From: Sphingomonas sp. PP-CE-3G-477
GTDB lineage: Bacteria; Pseudomonadota; Alphaproteobacteria; Sphingomonadales; Sphingomonadaceae
Direction of reading: 5' to 3'
Assembly: GCF_003050745.1 (NCBI RefSeq)
Contig: NZ_QAOF01000001.1
Coordinates: 248,001-312,000 of the forward strand
DNA: 64,000 nucleotides
Positions 19,300 through 28,296 of the stretch are shown in pieces. The notes below the pieces were generated by a model. The model was not told the origin of the DNA. It did no database searches and saw only the letters and a program-made list of their open reading frames with translations. A program made the position numbers and the translations under genes. How positions within the stretch are numbered: the first letter of the stretch is position 1; each line of letters opens with the position of its first letter.

Positions 19300-21881
19300 C
19301 GGGCGAGGGTCCTCAAAGTAAGCGCCTTGCGCAACGTGGCGGCGGGGGCGTCGGAGACGACATGGATGGTGACGCTCTCGCCCGGCAGCAGGTCGAAGCC
19401 GTCGTCGGAGGGCTGGGCGGCGACCGCGCCGAAATCGAGCATCACCGTGCGGGCCAGGTTGGTCGCGGTGATCTTGACGTCGTTGCCGGTCCAGCGAACA
19501 CTGAGCCCGGGGTCGGGATACGCCATGTCCTTGGGCAAGGCGCGTTCGATGATCGCCCGGCTCGTGCCGCCGTTATCGAGCTGGAGATCGGCGACCGCAT
19601 AGCTGGCGGTTGGCGGGGCAGCACCGAACAGCGCGTCGTCGGACAGCGTCGCGACCAGTCTCGACGAGAGCGGCTCGAGCATCAGCGCGGCGGTGGTGTC
19701 CTTCAACACCTTGCCGTCCATCGTCATCGTCCGCACCCGCCAGCGTGAATCGACCAGCGTCGTCGCGTCGGAGATCAGCGAGATACGCGTCGCGCCGTCC
19801 TTCCGCTCGGCGACGATCGCTTGCGGCGCGAAGAACCGCCGGGCGGCGTAGTTGAGCAGCTTCCACCGGCCGGCATGGTCGATGCTAGCCCAGCTGATCG
19901 AGGGCCAGACGTCGTTGAGCTGCCAGTAGAGCGAACCCATCGTCACTGGGCGACAGGCGCGGTGATGGGAGGCGGCGATGCGGATCGCCTCGGCCTGGTT
20001 GACCTGCGTAAGGTAGACGAGATCGGCGAAGTCGCGCGCGGGTCGCAACCGATCGCGCAGGTACATCATCAGGCGCTCGTTGCCTTCGCCCGCCAGGAAC
20101 TTCTGGTGCGCCTTCATCACCGGGCTGTCCGCCGTGAGCGTGCCCTTGCCGGCGAATTCGCGGATCGTCGACAGGTCCGGCATCGACTGGAAGCCGTATT
20201 CGGACATGAAGCGTGGGCAGCTGTCGAGATAGTTCTCGACCGGCTTGGAGCCCGACCAGACGTCCCAGAAATGGCGGTCGCCGTCCTTGTCGGTGTCGAC
20301 GGGGCCCTCGTAATTGGTCGAGGGCGAGCCTGGCCAATAGGGCGTGCCGGGGGCGTTGCGCGTCACGGCTTCGCGCAGCACGCGGTCGAACAGCACGGCC
20401 ATGCCGGCGCCGATGCGCTCCTGCTCGTCGGCACCGACCGCCTTCTTGAACGCCTTCCGGTCGGACCAGTTTTCCCAGCCCGACAGCACCTCGTTGCCGC
20501 CGGCCCACAGCACGACGGAGGGATGCGATCCGATCCGCGCGACCTGTTCCTCGGCCTCGATCCGGACGTTCTCGCGGAAGGCGGCGTCGGGCGGCGTGAC
20601 GCTGCCGCCGAACATGAAGTCCTGCCACACCATCAGTCCCATCCGGTCGGCGATGTCGTAGAACGCGTCGTCGAGATACGTTCCGCCGCCCCAGATGCGA
20701 ACCATGTTCATGTTGGCGTCGCGCGCGCCCTTCAGGATCGTTTCCATATAGGCGGGCGTGACGCGCGCCGGGAAACTGTCGAACGGGATGACGTTCGCGC
20801 CCTTGGCGAAGATCGGCGTGCCGTTGACCTTGAACCCGAAACTGCCGTCCTTGCGGATCAGCTCGACCGTGCGCAGGCCGATCCGCTTGGTCACGCTGTC
20901 CTCGGGCGTCGGCTCCGCGCCGCCCAGCGATGCGGTGACGGTGTAGAGCGGCTGCGCGCCATAGCCGACCGGCTGCCAGCGCTTGGGATCGGCGATCGCC
21001 AGCGGGATCGAGACCGGGTTGTTGCCCTTGACGAGCGTCACCGTCCGGTCGACCGAGACGGTCTTGCCGTCCGGCCCGGTGACCGCGGCGCGGATCGTCG
21101 CGACGCCGGGCGTCTCGACGTCGATGTCGAGCTTGGCGGACAGCCGTGCTTCGGTCGGCGTCAGCGCCTCCTGGTCGACGCGAAGAGTGTCGATCCGCGC
21201 GTCGTCCCAGATCTCCAGCCGGACCGGCCGCCAGATGCCGGTGTTGACGATGCGGGGACCCCAGTCCCAGCCGTAATTGTATTTGGGTTTGCGGATATAG
21301 GGCGAGGTCTGCTTGCCCTTGGGCTCGTCGCCGAACGCGCTGTCATATTCGCCTGGCAACGGGTTCTTCTCGGCGAGCACCATCGGCTGGAGCGTGCGGA
21401 TCGGCGAGGCGATCGTCACCAGCACCTCGTTGCGGCCGACCTTCAGCGCGGGCTGTGCATCCACGCGCCAGCGCCGGTGCGCGTTGTCGGTGGTCAGCAG
21501 CACCGTGCCGTTGACGCTGACCGTCGCGAACGTGTCGAGCCCGTCGAACACGAGGTCGAGGTGATTGCGCTGCATCATCGCCGGGGTGACGTCGACCACG
21601 CGGCGAAACTGCCATTTGGTCAGCCCCGCCCACTGGATCGCCGCCTCGTTGGTGCCCTTGAACGGATCGGGCACGCGGTGCGCCGCGATCAGGTCTTGCT
21701 GCACCGATCCGGGGACGGCCGCCGGCAGCCACTTGGCCTCAAGCTTGTGCGCGGCAATCGCGGCGGTGTCGGTCGGATCGATCCGCACCTGCCACGCGCC
21801 GTCGAGCGGCACGACGGTCTTGGGCGAGGCGAGCGCGGGCGTGGCGAGCGCAATCAGGGGGAGGACGAACCAGCGACGCAT
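19296..21881 (-). CDS. GH2 exo-beta-mannosidase
   Basis: The product is 861 residues with a signal peptide (MRRWFVLPLIALATPALAS). The N-terminal jelly-roll carries TKWQFRRVVDV and YNYGWDWGPR, a signature of GH2 beta-mannosidases rather than galactosidases. Glu464 in WAGGNEV is the acid/base and Glu561 in FMSEYGFQSMP the nucleophile. The enzyme would remove the single beta-1,4-mannose of the N-glycan core once the alpha-mannosidases have acted. The gene starts on the last base of the GH20 stop (TGATG) and ends in an ATGA overlap with GH3, so it is tightly coupled on both sides. Confidence 0.93.
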   Translation of the reverse strand: MRRWFVLPLIALATPALASPKTVVPLDGAWQVRIDPTDTAAIAAHKLEAKWLPAAVPGSVQQDLIAAHRVPDPFKGTNEAAIQWAGLTKWQFRRVVDVTPAMMQRNHLDLVFDGLDTFATVSVNGTVLLTTDNAHRRWRVDAQPALKVGRNEVLVTIASPIRTLQPMVLAEKNPLPGEYDSAFGDEPKGKQTSPYIRKPKYNYGWDWGPRIVNTGIWRPVRLEIWDDARIDTLRVDQEALTPTEARLSAKLDIDVETPGVATIRAAVTGPDGKTVSVDRTVTLVKGNNPVSIPLAIADPKRWQPVGYGAQPLYTVTASLGGAEPTPEDSVTKRIGLRTVELIRKDGSFGFKVNGTPIFAKGANVIPFDSFPARVTPAYMETILKGARDANMNMVRIWGGGTYLDDAFYDIADRMGLMVWQDFMFGGSVTPPDAAFRENVRIEAEEQVARIGSHPSVVLWAGGNEVLSGWENWSDRKAFKKAVGADEQERIGAGMAVLFDRVLREAVTRNAPGTPYWPGSPSTNYEGPVDTDKDGDRHFWDVWSGSKPVENYLDSCPRFMSEYGFQSMPDLSTIREFAGKGTLTADSPVMKAHQKFLAGEGNERLMMYLRDRLRPARDFADLVYLTQVNQAEAIRIAASHHRACRPVTMGSLYWQLNDVWPSISWASIDHAGRWKLLNYAARRFFAPQAIVAERKDGATRISLISDATTLVDSRWRVRTMTMDGKVLKDTTAALMLEPLSSRLVATLSDDALFGAAPPTASYAVADLQLDNGGTSRAIIERALPKDMAYPDPGLSVRWTGNDVKITATNLARTVMLDFGAVAAQPSDDGFDLLPGESVTIHVVSDAPAATLRKALTLRTLAR

Positions 21882-24229
21882 CAGCGTGTCTCCGACAACT
21901 GCATCCGCTCGACCGCGTAGAACGGATCGGACGTCGGCGAGGTGAACTGGAGGCAGATATCGCGGTCGCCGGTCATCGCGGGCAATTTACCCTTCACGCT
22001 GAACCGCGTCGGGGCGGACTTCGGATCGGGCAGCGGGAAGGTGCCTGCGACTACCGGTTTCGCGTCCTTGATAGTGCAGCCGACCAGTACGATCAGCTCG
22101 CCGTGCGGGGTGACGTTGTAATGCTGGCGGACCGCCTTGAAGTCGTGCGCGAGGCCGTAGTGACGCGGCAGGCGCGCGATATCGATCGTGAAGCTGTGGG
22201 CGACGTCCATCGGTGCCTCGGGGTACGCGGTGCAGGTGTCGAACAGGTTGATGTTGAATACCGGTGCGTTCGCCTGCGCCTCCGACGTCAGCGGTACGCG
22301 CAGGCCGAGCGCGCCCTTCGGACAGGCGATCATGTCGGAGGCGGTGCGGTTCAGCAGCGCCTGGCGGCCGGTGTCGAACAGGCGCGGTTCGGCGGTCGGC
22401 TGGCCGCTTGCGTCGAACGCGGCGGCGCGGATCTGCACGCCGGGTTTCAGCGACAGGGGCGCGGTGTAGGCGTTGGAGCGCGCCGTCGGGGTCTTGCCGT
22501 CGAGCGTGTAGCGGATCGCGCCATAGCCAGCCTGCGTGGCGAGCACGACCTTCGCGCGGTTGGTCCGCAGCGCATCGCCGCGCGTGCCGTCCAGCGTATA
22601 GCCGACCGCGAACGCACTGTCCGCGACTTCCAGCCCCGATTTGCGCCAGCGCCGGATCTGCGGCTGGACGCGGTCGAGGAAGCTTGCATAGTCGCGCTTG
22701 TCCTTACCCGACCAGGTGATCTCGGCAAGCGCTGCGGCACGCGGGAAGATCAGGTGCTGCATCTGGTAGGGCGTGACGATGTACTCGGCCCATGAATTGC
22801 CCTGCGCGCCGAGGACGTGGTGCGCCTTGTCCGGGGCGATCCCCGCGGGCATCGGCTCGTATTTATACACGTCGGCGAGCGTCTGGATCGAGAGGCGGCC
22901 GGGCGGTTCGTCGCGGCGGTCGCTTTGCAGGCTGTCGAAATAGAGGATCGGCGCAGGGGTCAGCACGACGTCGTGGCCCTGGTTGGCGGCGTCCACCGCG
23001 CCCTTCTCGCCGCGCCACGACATCACCGAGGCCGACGGTGGCAGGCCGCCCTCGAGGATCTCGTCCCAGCCGATCAGGCGGCGCTTCTTGCTCGCGAGAT
23101 ATTCGCCGAACTGGTCGATCATCCAGCTTTGCAGGCCGTTCTCGTCCTTGATGCCGAGCTTGGCCATCTGCGCCTGGACCTCGGGGCTGCGTTCCCACTG
23201 GTCCTTGACCGCCTCGTCGCCGCCGAGATGGATATAGGTGCCGGGAAACACCGCCATCACTTCGTCGAGGACTGTCTTGACGAAGGCGATGCCCTTGGGC
23301 GCGGGGTTGAAGAGATAGGGGTTCACGCCCCATTCGTTGCTGACCTGCGGCGTGTCGCCGATCACGCCGAGCTCGGGATAGGCCGCGACGAGGGCCTGTG
23401 CGTGGCCGGGCAGGTCGATCTCCGGGACGATGACGATGCTGCGTTCGGCGGCGTAGGCGACCAGTTTGCGCAGTTCGTCCTGCGTGTAGAAGCCGCCGAC
23501 ACGCGTACCGGGTTTCTCGCCGGTCGACGGCCCGGTGCGGACGCTGCCGATCTCGGTGAGCTTCGGATACGCCTTCACCTCGAACCGCCAGCCCTGGTCG
23601 TCGGTAAGGTGCAGGTGCAGCGTGTTGAGCTTCACCGACGCCATCTGGTCGACGATCGCGTAGATCGACGGCAGCGACTGGAAGTGTCGCGCGGTATCGA
23701 CCATCAGCCCGCGCCAGGCGAAGCGGGGGGCGTCGTCGATCGTCGTCGCGGCGATCCGGACCGGCTGGCCGAACGCGTGATCGGGGCTGGCGAGCTGCGC
23801 CAGCGTCATCGCGCCGTAGAGCAACCCGGCATCGCCCGACGCCGCGATCTTCACGCCCGTTGCGTCGCCCGATCCGACAACCGTGAGGCGGTACGCTTCC
23901 GCGCCCTTGATCGAGGGATCGCGGACGAAGCGGATCGCGCCGCTCGGCGAGGTCTGGAGAGCAAGGCCGCGCTCGGTCTTCACATGGGCGATCAACAGGC
24001 GGGCAGCGGCGGCGGCACCCGTGTCGGTCGGGTCGGCGGTGATGCCGGTGCCGTTCGCGATCGTGAAGCTGCCGGCGGCAGGCGTAACTTGCGACGGTTG
24101 CGGGACCAGCGGTGCGCGGGCCTGCGCATTCGCCTCGGCCGAGGTGAGCGCGGCGGCGCAGACGGCAAACGGAAGCATCGTCGACGCGACGAGCAAGCGC
24201 CCGAGATTACGGTTCGCGGCTGCACGCAT
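21881..24229 (-). CDS. GH20 beta-N-acetylhexosaminidase
   Basis: This 782-residue exo-hexosaminidase leads the hydrolase operon. The chosen ATG gives a leader ending TSAEANAQ and is preceded by GGGAG; an in-frame ATG 48 codons upstream adds no leader and runs into the divergent promoter region. A GH20b-like N-terminal domain precedes the TIM barrel, whose motifs include GLMVDTARHFQ, HLHLTDDQGWRFE, VPEIDLPGHAQA and HLGGDEAVKDQW; the Asp-Glu pair in the last is the substrate-assisted catalytic pair. A C-terminal domain with chitobiase-like FN3 character (IRYTLDGKTP) follows. It would release terminal GlcNAc, including from chitobiose once mannose is gone. The GntR regulator gene is divergent, so this gene is the likely regulated promoter-proximal target. 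Confidence 0.94.
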   Translation of the reverse strand: MRAAANRNLGRLLVASTMLPFAVCAAALTSAEANAQARAPLVPQPSQVTPAAGSFTIANGTGITADPTDTGAAAAARLLIAHVKTERGLALQTSPSGAIRFVRDPSIKGAEAYRLTVVGSGDATGVKIAASGDAGLLYGAMTLAQLASPDHAFGQPVRIAATTIDDAPRFAWRGLMVDTARHFQSLPSIYAIVDQMASVKLNTLHLHLTDDQGWRFEVKAYPKLTEIGSVRTGPSTGEKPGTRVGGFYTQDELRKLVAYAAERSIVIVPEIDLPGHAQALVAAYPELGVIGDTPQVSNEWGVNPYLFNPAPKGIAFVKTVLDEVMAVFPGTYIHLGGDEAVKDQWERSPEVQAQMAKLGIKDENGLQSWMIDQFGEYLASKKRRLIGWDEILEGGLPPSASVMSWRGEKGAVDAANQGHDVVLTPAPILYFDSLQSDRRDEPPGRLSIQTLADVYKYEPMPAGIAPDKAHHVLGAQGNSWAEYIVTPYQMQHLIFPRAAALAEITWSGKDKRDYASFLDRVQPQIRRWRKSGLEVADSAFAVGYTLDGTRGDALRTNRAKVVLATQAGYGAIRYTLDGKTPTARSNAYTAPLSLKPGVQIRAAAFDASGQPTAEPRLFDTGRQALLNRTASDMIACPKGALGLRVPLTSEAQANAPVFNINLFDTCTAYPEAPMDVAHSFTIDIARLPRHYGLAHDFKAVRQHYNVTPHGELIVLVGCTIKDAKPVVAGTFPLPDPKSAPTRFSVKGKLPAMTGDRDICLQFTSPTSDPFYAVERMQLSETR

Positions 24230-24479
24230 GTTGACTGCTCCCTGTATCGGCTCCTGATGGCCGCTGGTTGAGGAATGTAACCAATATAGGTCCATACACA
24301 ACCCCGTGATTTGCGCCCTTATCGGGCCGGCGGCTTTGGGATTGTTTCGTGAGGACGGTTGGGAACGTACCAATATGGCCCTTGGATTTAGTCTGGTTGC
24401 CGAGCACGCGGTCCTTGGCTACGCTACTACGATGGACGCGGCGTGGCTCGCTTTGAGCTGCCGGTCGGAGGGGGAATAC
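24230..24479. promoter_or_regulatory. Divergent promoter/operator region between GH20 operon and gntR
   Basis: These 250 bases separate the divergent GH20 and GntR-family genes. At 24280-24291 lies ACCAATATAGGT, a palindrome of form ACC-W-ATAT-W-GGT with only the two W positions unpaired. A related copy, ACCAATATGGCC, is at 24369-24380 and shares its first eight bases. The sites fit a HutC-type GntR dimer. That the adjacent regulator binds them is inference. Confidence 0.5.
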
Positions 24480-25217
24480 ATGGCGTTTTCCGATGAAATC
24501 GGACGCTTTCGCAAGGGAAATCCATCGCCGCTATACCTCCAGTTGCAGGAACTGATCCGCAACGCGATCGGCGAGAAGCTGTTGGTACAAGGCAATGCGA
24601 TCCCGGCCGAGCGTGATCTCGCGATCGAGTACGACGTTTCGCGGATCACCGTGCGCAAAGCTATCGGCGGACTGGTCGAGGAGGGGCTTCTCACGCGCCG
24701 GCGCGGCGCGGGGACGTTCGTCGCCGGGCGCGTCGAGAAGAGTTTCTCGAAGCTGTCGTCGTTCAGCGAGGACATGGCGGCACGGGGGCGTACGTCGAGC
24801 AGCAGCTGGATCTCGCGCTCGGCGGGGCAGGTGAACCCGGAGGAAGCGATGGCGTTGGGATTGTCGCCGGGGGCGGCTGTGTTCCGCTTCAACCGCATCC
24901 GCTATGCCGACGAAGAGGCGATGGCGCTCGAATTCTCGACCATCGCGGGATATTGCCTGCCATCGGTCGAGGTCGTCGATGACTCGCTCTATGCCGCGCT
25001 CGAGAACGCCGGGAGCCGCCCGGTACGCGCGCTGCAACGCCTGCGTGCGGTGCCGTTCGGGGGCGAGCATGCGCGGATGCTGGGCGTCGACGCGGGCCAT
25101 GCCGGGCTGCTGATCGAGCGACGCGGCTTCCTGCGCGATGGCCGGGCCGCGGAGTTCACGCGCTCCTATTACCGCGGCGACGCGTACGACTTCGTCGCCG
25201 AACTCGCCGATATCTGA
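24480..25217 (+). CDS. nagR: GntR/HutC-family regulator, NagR-like
   Basis: This 245-residue repressor has an N-terminal winged helix (about 12-80, with SPLYLQLQELIRNAI, PAERDLAIEYDVSRITVRKAI and RRRGAGTFVA) and a C-terminal UTRA effector domain (about 95-240). The start at 24480 is preceded by GGAGGGGG; upstream in-frame ATGs lie in the operator region. HutC-type regulators of this length commonly sense GlcNAc-6-P or GlcN-6-P (NagR/DasR). The divergent hexosaminidase operon and the GlcNAc phosphotransferase operon downstream support that ligand, but it is an inference. The gene symbol is given by function and context. Confidence 0.8.
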   Translation: MAFSDEIGRFRKGNPSPLYLQLQELIRNAIGEKLLVQGNAIPAERDLAIEYDVSRITVRKAIGGLVEEGLLTRRRGAGTFVAGRVEKSFSKLSSFSEDMAARGRTSSSSWISRSAGQVNPEEAMALGLSPGAAVFRFNRIRYADEEAMALEFSTIAGYCLPSVEVVDDSLYAALENAGSRPVRALQRLRAVPFGGEHARMLGVDAGHAGLLIERRGFLRDGRAAEFTRSYYRGDAYDFVAELADI

Positions 25218-25238
25218 CCTTCAATACCGAGAGTACCG

Positions 25239-28151
25239 ATGAACCGACGTGAGCTTCTTGTTGGCACGGCGGGCGCCGGTGCTTCTCTGGTCGTGGCGCC
25301 GATCAAGGCCGGGTTCGCGGCTAGCGGTAAAGCGCAGGGATCGGCCGGTTCGCTGCCGATGCCGCAGCCGACGCGGACCTTGCCGTCGCGCGCACTGGTG
25401 CAGGATCCGTCGCGGACGCTCATCGAGCGCGGCTGGCTGTTCCACGAGGGCGACGTGATCGCGCCCGCACCCGACGGCCACAACGCGACGTATCTGAGCG
25501 TGAAGGCGGGCAACGCACTCGGGGCTGCAGCGATGGCGTATGACGATTCGGACTGGCAGTCGGTGCGGTTGCCGCATGACTGGGCCTCCGCGCAGCCGTT
25601 CGTGAAGACAGCCAACATCTCGCAAGGCTATCGCGTGCGGGGGATCGGTTGGTACCGGCGGACGCTGCGGCTCGATCCGGCGGACCGTGGCAAGACGATC
25701 GGGCTGCAGTTCGACGGGATCGCGACCAACGCGACGGTCTGGGTCAACGGCAGCGTCGTCGCGCACAACTGGTCGGCGTATAACAGCGTCGAGATCGACC
25801 TGACGCCGTTCGCGCGGTTCGGCGACGACCTCAACGTCATCGCGGTGCGCGTCGATGCGCAGGCGATGGAGGGCTGGTGGTACGAAGGCGCGGGGATCTA
25901 TCGCCATGCGTGGCTGATCCGCCGTGCGCCGGTGGCGATCGTGACGGACGGCGTGCATTGCGATCCGAGGCGCACCGCGAATGGCGCGTGGAGCGTGCCG
26001 GTCGAAGTGAAGCTCGGCAGCATCGATCGCGCGTCGGTCGGCGTGACGGTGGATGTCGCGCTGCTCGATCTCGACGGCAAGCGCGTGGCGGGGGCGCAGG
26101 CGGCTGCGACGGTCCTGCCGTTGGAGCGCGCGACTGCGGTATTGACGCTGGCCGTGCCTGCACCGCGCATCTGGTCGATCGAGACGCCGACGCTCTATAC
26201 CGTCGTGACGCATGTCCTTCGCGACGGCGCGATCGTCGACGAGCGGCGCATCCCGGTCGGCTTTCGAACGATCCGGTTCGATGCGGACCGTGGCTTCCTG
26301 CTCAACGACAAGTCGGTGAAGCTGAAGGGCGTGTGCCTGCACCAGGATCACGCCGGCGTCGGGACCGCGATCCCCGATGCGCTGCTGCGCTGGCGGCTGG
26401 AGCGGCTGAAGGCGATGGGCTGCAACGCGATCCGCTGTTCGCACAACGCGCCGGCCGCCGAACTGCTCGACCTGTGCGACGAGATGGGCTTCGTCGTGAT
26501 GGACGAGAACCGCCAGTTCAATCCCGCGCCCGATTACATGGCGCAGCTCGAATGGATGGTCCGCCGCGACCGCAACCACCCGAGCGTCATCCTGTGGTCG
26601 GTGTTCAACGAGGAGCCGATGCAGGGCACCGAGGCGGGCGTCGAGATGCTCCGGCGAATGGCGCACGCGGCGCATGCGCTCGACGACAGCCGGCCGGTGA
26701 CGGGGGCGATGAACGGCGCGTTCTTCGATCCGATCAACGTGTCGAGCATTTTCGACGTGGTCGGCTTCAACTATTACCAGGGCGACTACGACCGGTTCCA
26801 CCAGCTCAACCCGACCAAGCCGATAACGAGCTCGGAGGATACCAGCGCCTATGAAACGCGCGGCGCGTTCGCCAGCGATCCTGCCGCGCATGTCCAGTCG
26901 TCCTACGACGTCGAGGCGGCGAGCTGGGGCGATACGCACCGCGCGACGTGGAAGAAGATCGCCGATCGCCCGTTCGTCGCGGGCGGGTTCGTGTGGACCG
27001 GGTTCGATTATCACGGTGAGCCCACGCCGCACGAATGGCCGACGATCTCCAGTTTCTTCGGCATCCTCGACCTTTGTGGTTTCCCGAAGACGGCGTTCGA
27101 TATCCACCGCGCGCATTGGGTCGATGATGCGCCGGTCGTCAGCCTGACGCCGCACTGGACGTGGCCGGGACGCGAGGGCCAGCCGGTGGTGATGCTGGTG
27201 GTGAGCAACGCCGAGCGCGTCGAGTTGCGGCTCAACGGGCGGAAGGTCGGCGAGCAGGCGGTCGACCGGATCATGGGCAACGAGTTCAGCGTGCCCTATG
27301 CGCCAGGACGGATCGAAGTCGTCGCGATGCGTGGCGGCAAGATCGTCGCTACCGCCGCGCACGAGACCGTGGGCAAGCCGGTCGCGTTGCGGCTGACGCC
27401 GGCGCGGACCGTGATGGCGGGCGACGACGAGGATACGCAGCCGGTGACGATCGACGCGATCGATGCCGCCGGGCGCCACGTACCGACCGCGAACCTGCCG
27501 ACGCAGTTCTCGGTCGACGGCGCGGCGATCATCGGTGTCGGTAATGGCGATCCGAACAGCCACGAGCCGGAGAAGGGCAATGCGCGGTCGTTGTTCAACG
27601 GGCTCGCACAGGTCATCGTGCAGGCGGGGACGGGTCGTGGGCGGATCGTGATGACCGCGACCGCGCCGGGATTGAAGCCGGCGCGGCTGGTGATCGACCG
27701 GGCAGCGATCGCACCGCGCGCACAAATGGCCGCGACCTATGGCGGGCAGGCGATCCGGGAGTGGCGTCGCTCGCCGGCGTTCGCTGCGCGTCCCGACCCT
27801 GCGCTGGCGCCGATCGATGGCGACAATAACAGCTGGGCGTTCGTGCGGAGCGGCACGCCGGTGCAGGCTGCGGCGGAGGGGCGTTGGCGGCTCTACCGGG
27901 CTAGCGTGACGCCGTGGCGGCGTATCGGTGCGGAGGGCGGCATGATCCGTTTCGCGTCGATCGCGGGGAAGGCCGAGCTGTGGGTGGATGGCCGGCGGCT
28001 CGCGTCGAAGACCGGCGCCGAGGTTGGGCCGCTCGAGGCGGCGCTGCCGGCGGGCGGCGGGGTGCGCCAGATCGTGCTGGTGGTGGAAGCGGCCGTGGAG
28101 GGGGTTTCGGGTGTCGTTGGCGCGGTGTCGCTGGAACCGCTAGCGCGCTGA
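25239..28151 (+). CDS. GH2 beta-galactosidase-type glycosidase
   Basis: The product is 970 residues with a Tat leader (MNRRELLVGTAGAGASLVVA). The GH2 sugar-binding jelly roll (about 60-230) contains VRLPHDW and GIGWYRRTL, and WWYEGAGIYRHAWL is characteristic of the beta-galactosidase branch. Glu458 in VFNEEP is the acid/base and Glu533 in ITSSED the expected nucleophile; FVWTGFDYHGEPTP closes the barrel. A DUF4982/Ig-like set of C-terminal domains extends to residue 970. It starts 21 bases after the regulator stop and is likely co-transcribed with it. In an N-glycan setting it would remove terminal beta-galactose from complex antennae. Other GH2 activities (for example beta-glucuronidase) are less likely by motif. 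Confidence 0.88.
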   Translation: MNRRELLVGTAGAGASLVVAPIKAGFAASGKAQGSAGSLPMPQPTRTLPSRALVQDPSRTLIERGWLFHEGDVIAPAPDGHNATYLSVKAGNALGAAAMAYDDSDWQSVRLPHDWASAQPFVKTANISQGYRVRGIGWYRRTLRLDPADRGKTIGLQFDGIATNATVWVNGSVVAHNWSAYNSVEIDLTPFARFGDDLNVIAVRVDAQAMEGWWYEGAGIYRHAWLIRRAPVAIVTDGVHCDPRRTANGAWSVPVEVKLGSIDRASVGVTVDVALLDLDGKRVAGAQAAATVLPLERATAVLTLAVPAPRIWSIETPTLYTVVTHVLRDGAIVDERRIPVGFRTIRFDADRGFLLNDKSVKLKGVCLHQDHAGVGTAIPDALLRWRLERLKAMGCNAIRCSHNAPAAELLDLCDEMGFVVMDENRQFNPAPDYMAQLEWMVRRDRNHPSVILWSVFNEEPMQGTEAGVEMLRRMAHAAHALDDSRPVTGAMNGAFFDPINVSSIFDVVGFNYYQGDYDRFHQLNPTKPITSSEDTSAYETRGAFASDPAAHVQSSYDVEAASWGDTHRATWKKIADRPFVAGGFVWTGFDYHGEPTPHEWPTISSFFGILDLCGFPKTAFDIHRAHWVDDAPVVSLTPHWTWPGREGQPVVMLVVSNAERVELRLNGRKVGEQAVDRIMGNEFSVPYAPGRIEVVAMRGGKIVATAAHETVGKPVALRLTPARTVMAGDDEDTQPVTIDAIDAAGRHVPTANLPTQFSVDGAAIIGVGNGDPNSHEPEKGNARSLFNGLAQVIVQAGTGRGRIVMTATAPGLKPARLVIDRAAIAPRAQMAATYGGQAIREWRRSPAFAARPDPALAPIDGDNNSWAFVRSGTPVQAAAEGRWRLYRASVTPWRRIGAEGGMIRFASIAGKAELWVDGRRLASKTGAEVGPLEAALPAGGGVRQIVLVVEAAVEGVSGVVGAVSLEPLAR

Positions 28152-28160
28152 CGCTGCTTA

Positions 28161-28284
28161 ATCCTCCCCCGCCAGGGGGAGGTGGCTGGCACTCGCCAGA
28201 CGGAGGGGGAGGCAGGCGAAACCTCTGCTCCGTGTCCTCCCCCTCCGACGCCTGCGGCGCCACCTCCCCCTGGCGGGGGAGGAT
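28161..28284. repeat. Nested palindromic intergenic repeat (REP-like)
   Basis: The outer arms (28161-28186 and 28259-28284, 26 bases each) are exact inverted copies built around CCTCCCCCGCCAGGGGGAGG. Inside them CGGAGGGGGAGG (28201-28212) pairs with CCTCCCCCTCCG (28236-28247). The element sits between two convergent stop codons. Such pyrimidine-rich palindromes occur widely between genes in sphingomonads. Here it could act as a bidirectional terminator, although neither side has a clean T-run. Confidence 0.85.
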
Positions 28285-28296
28285 CAATTTCAGAGC

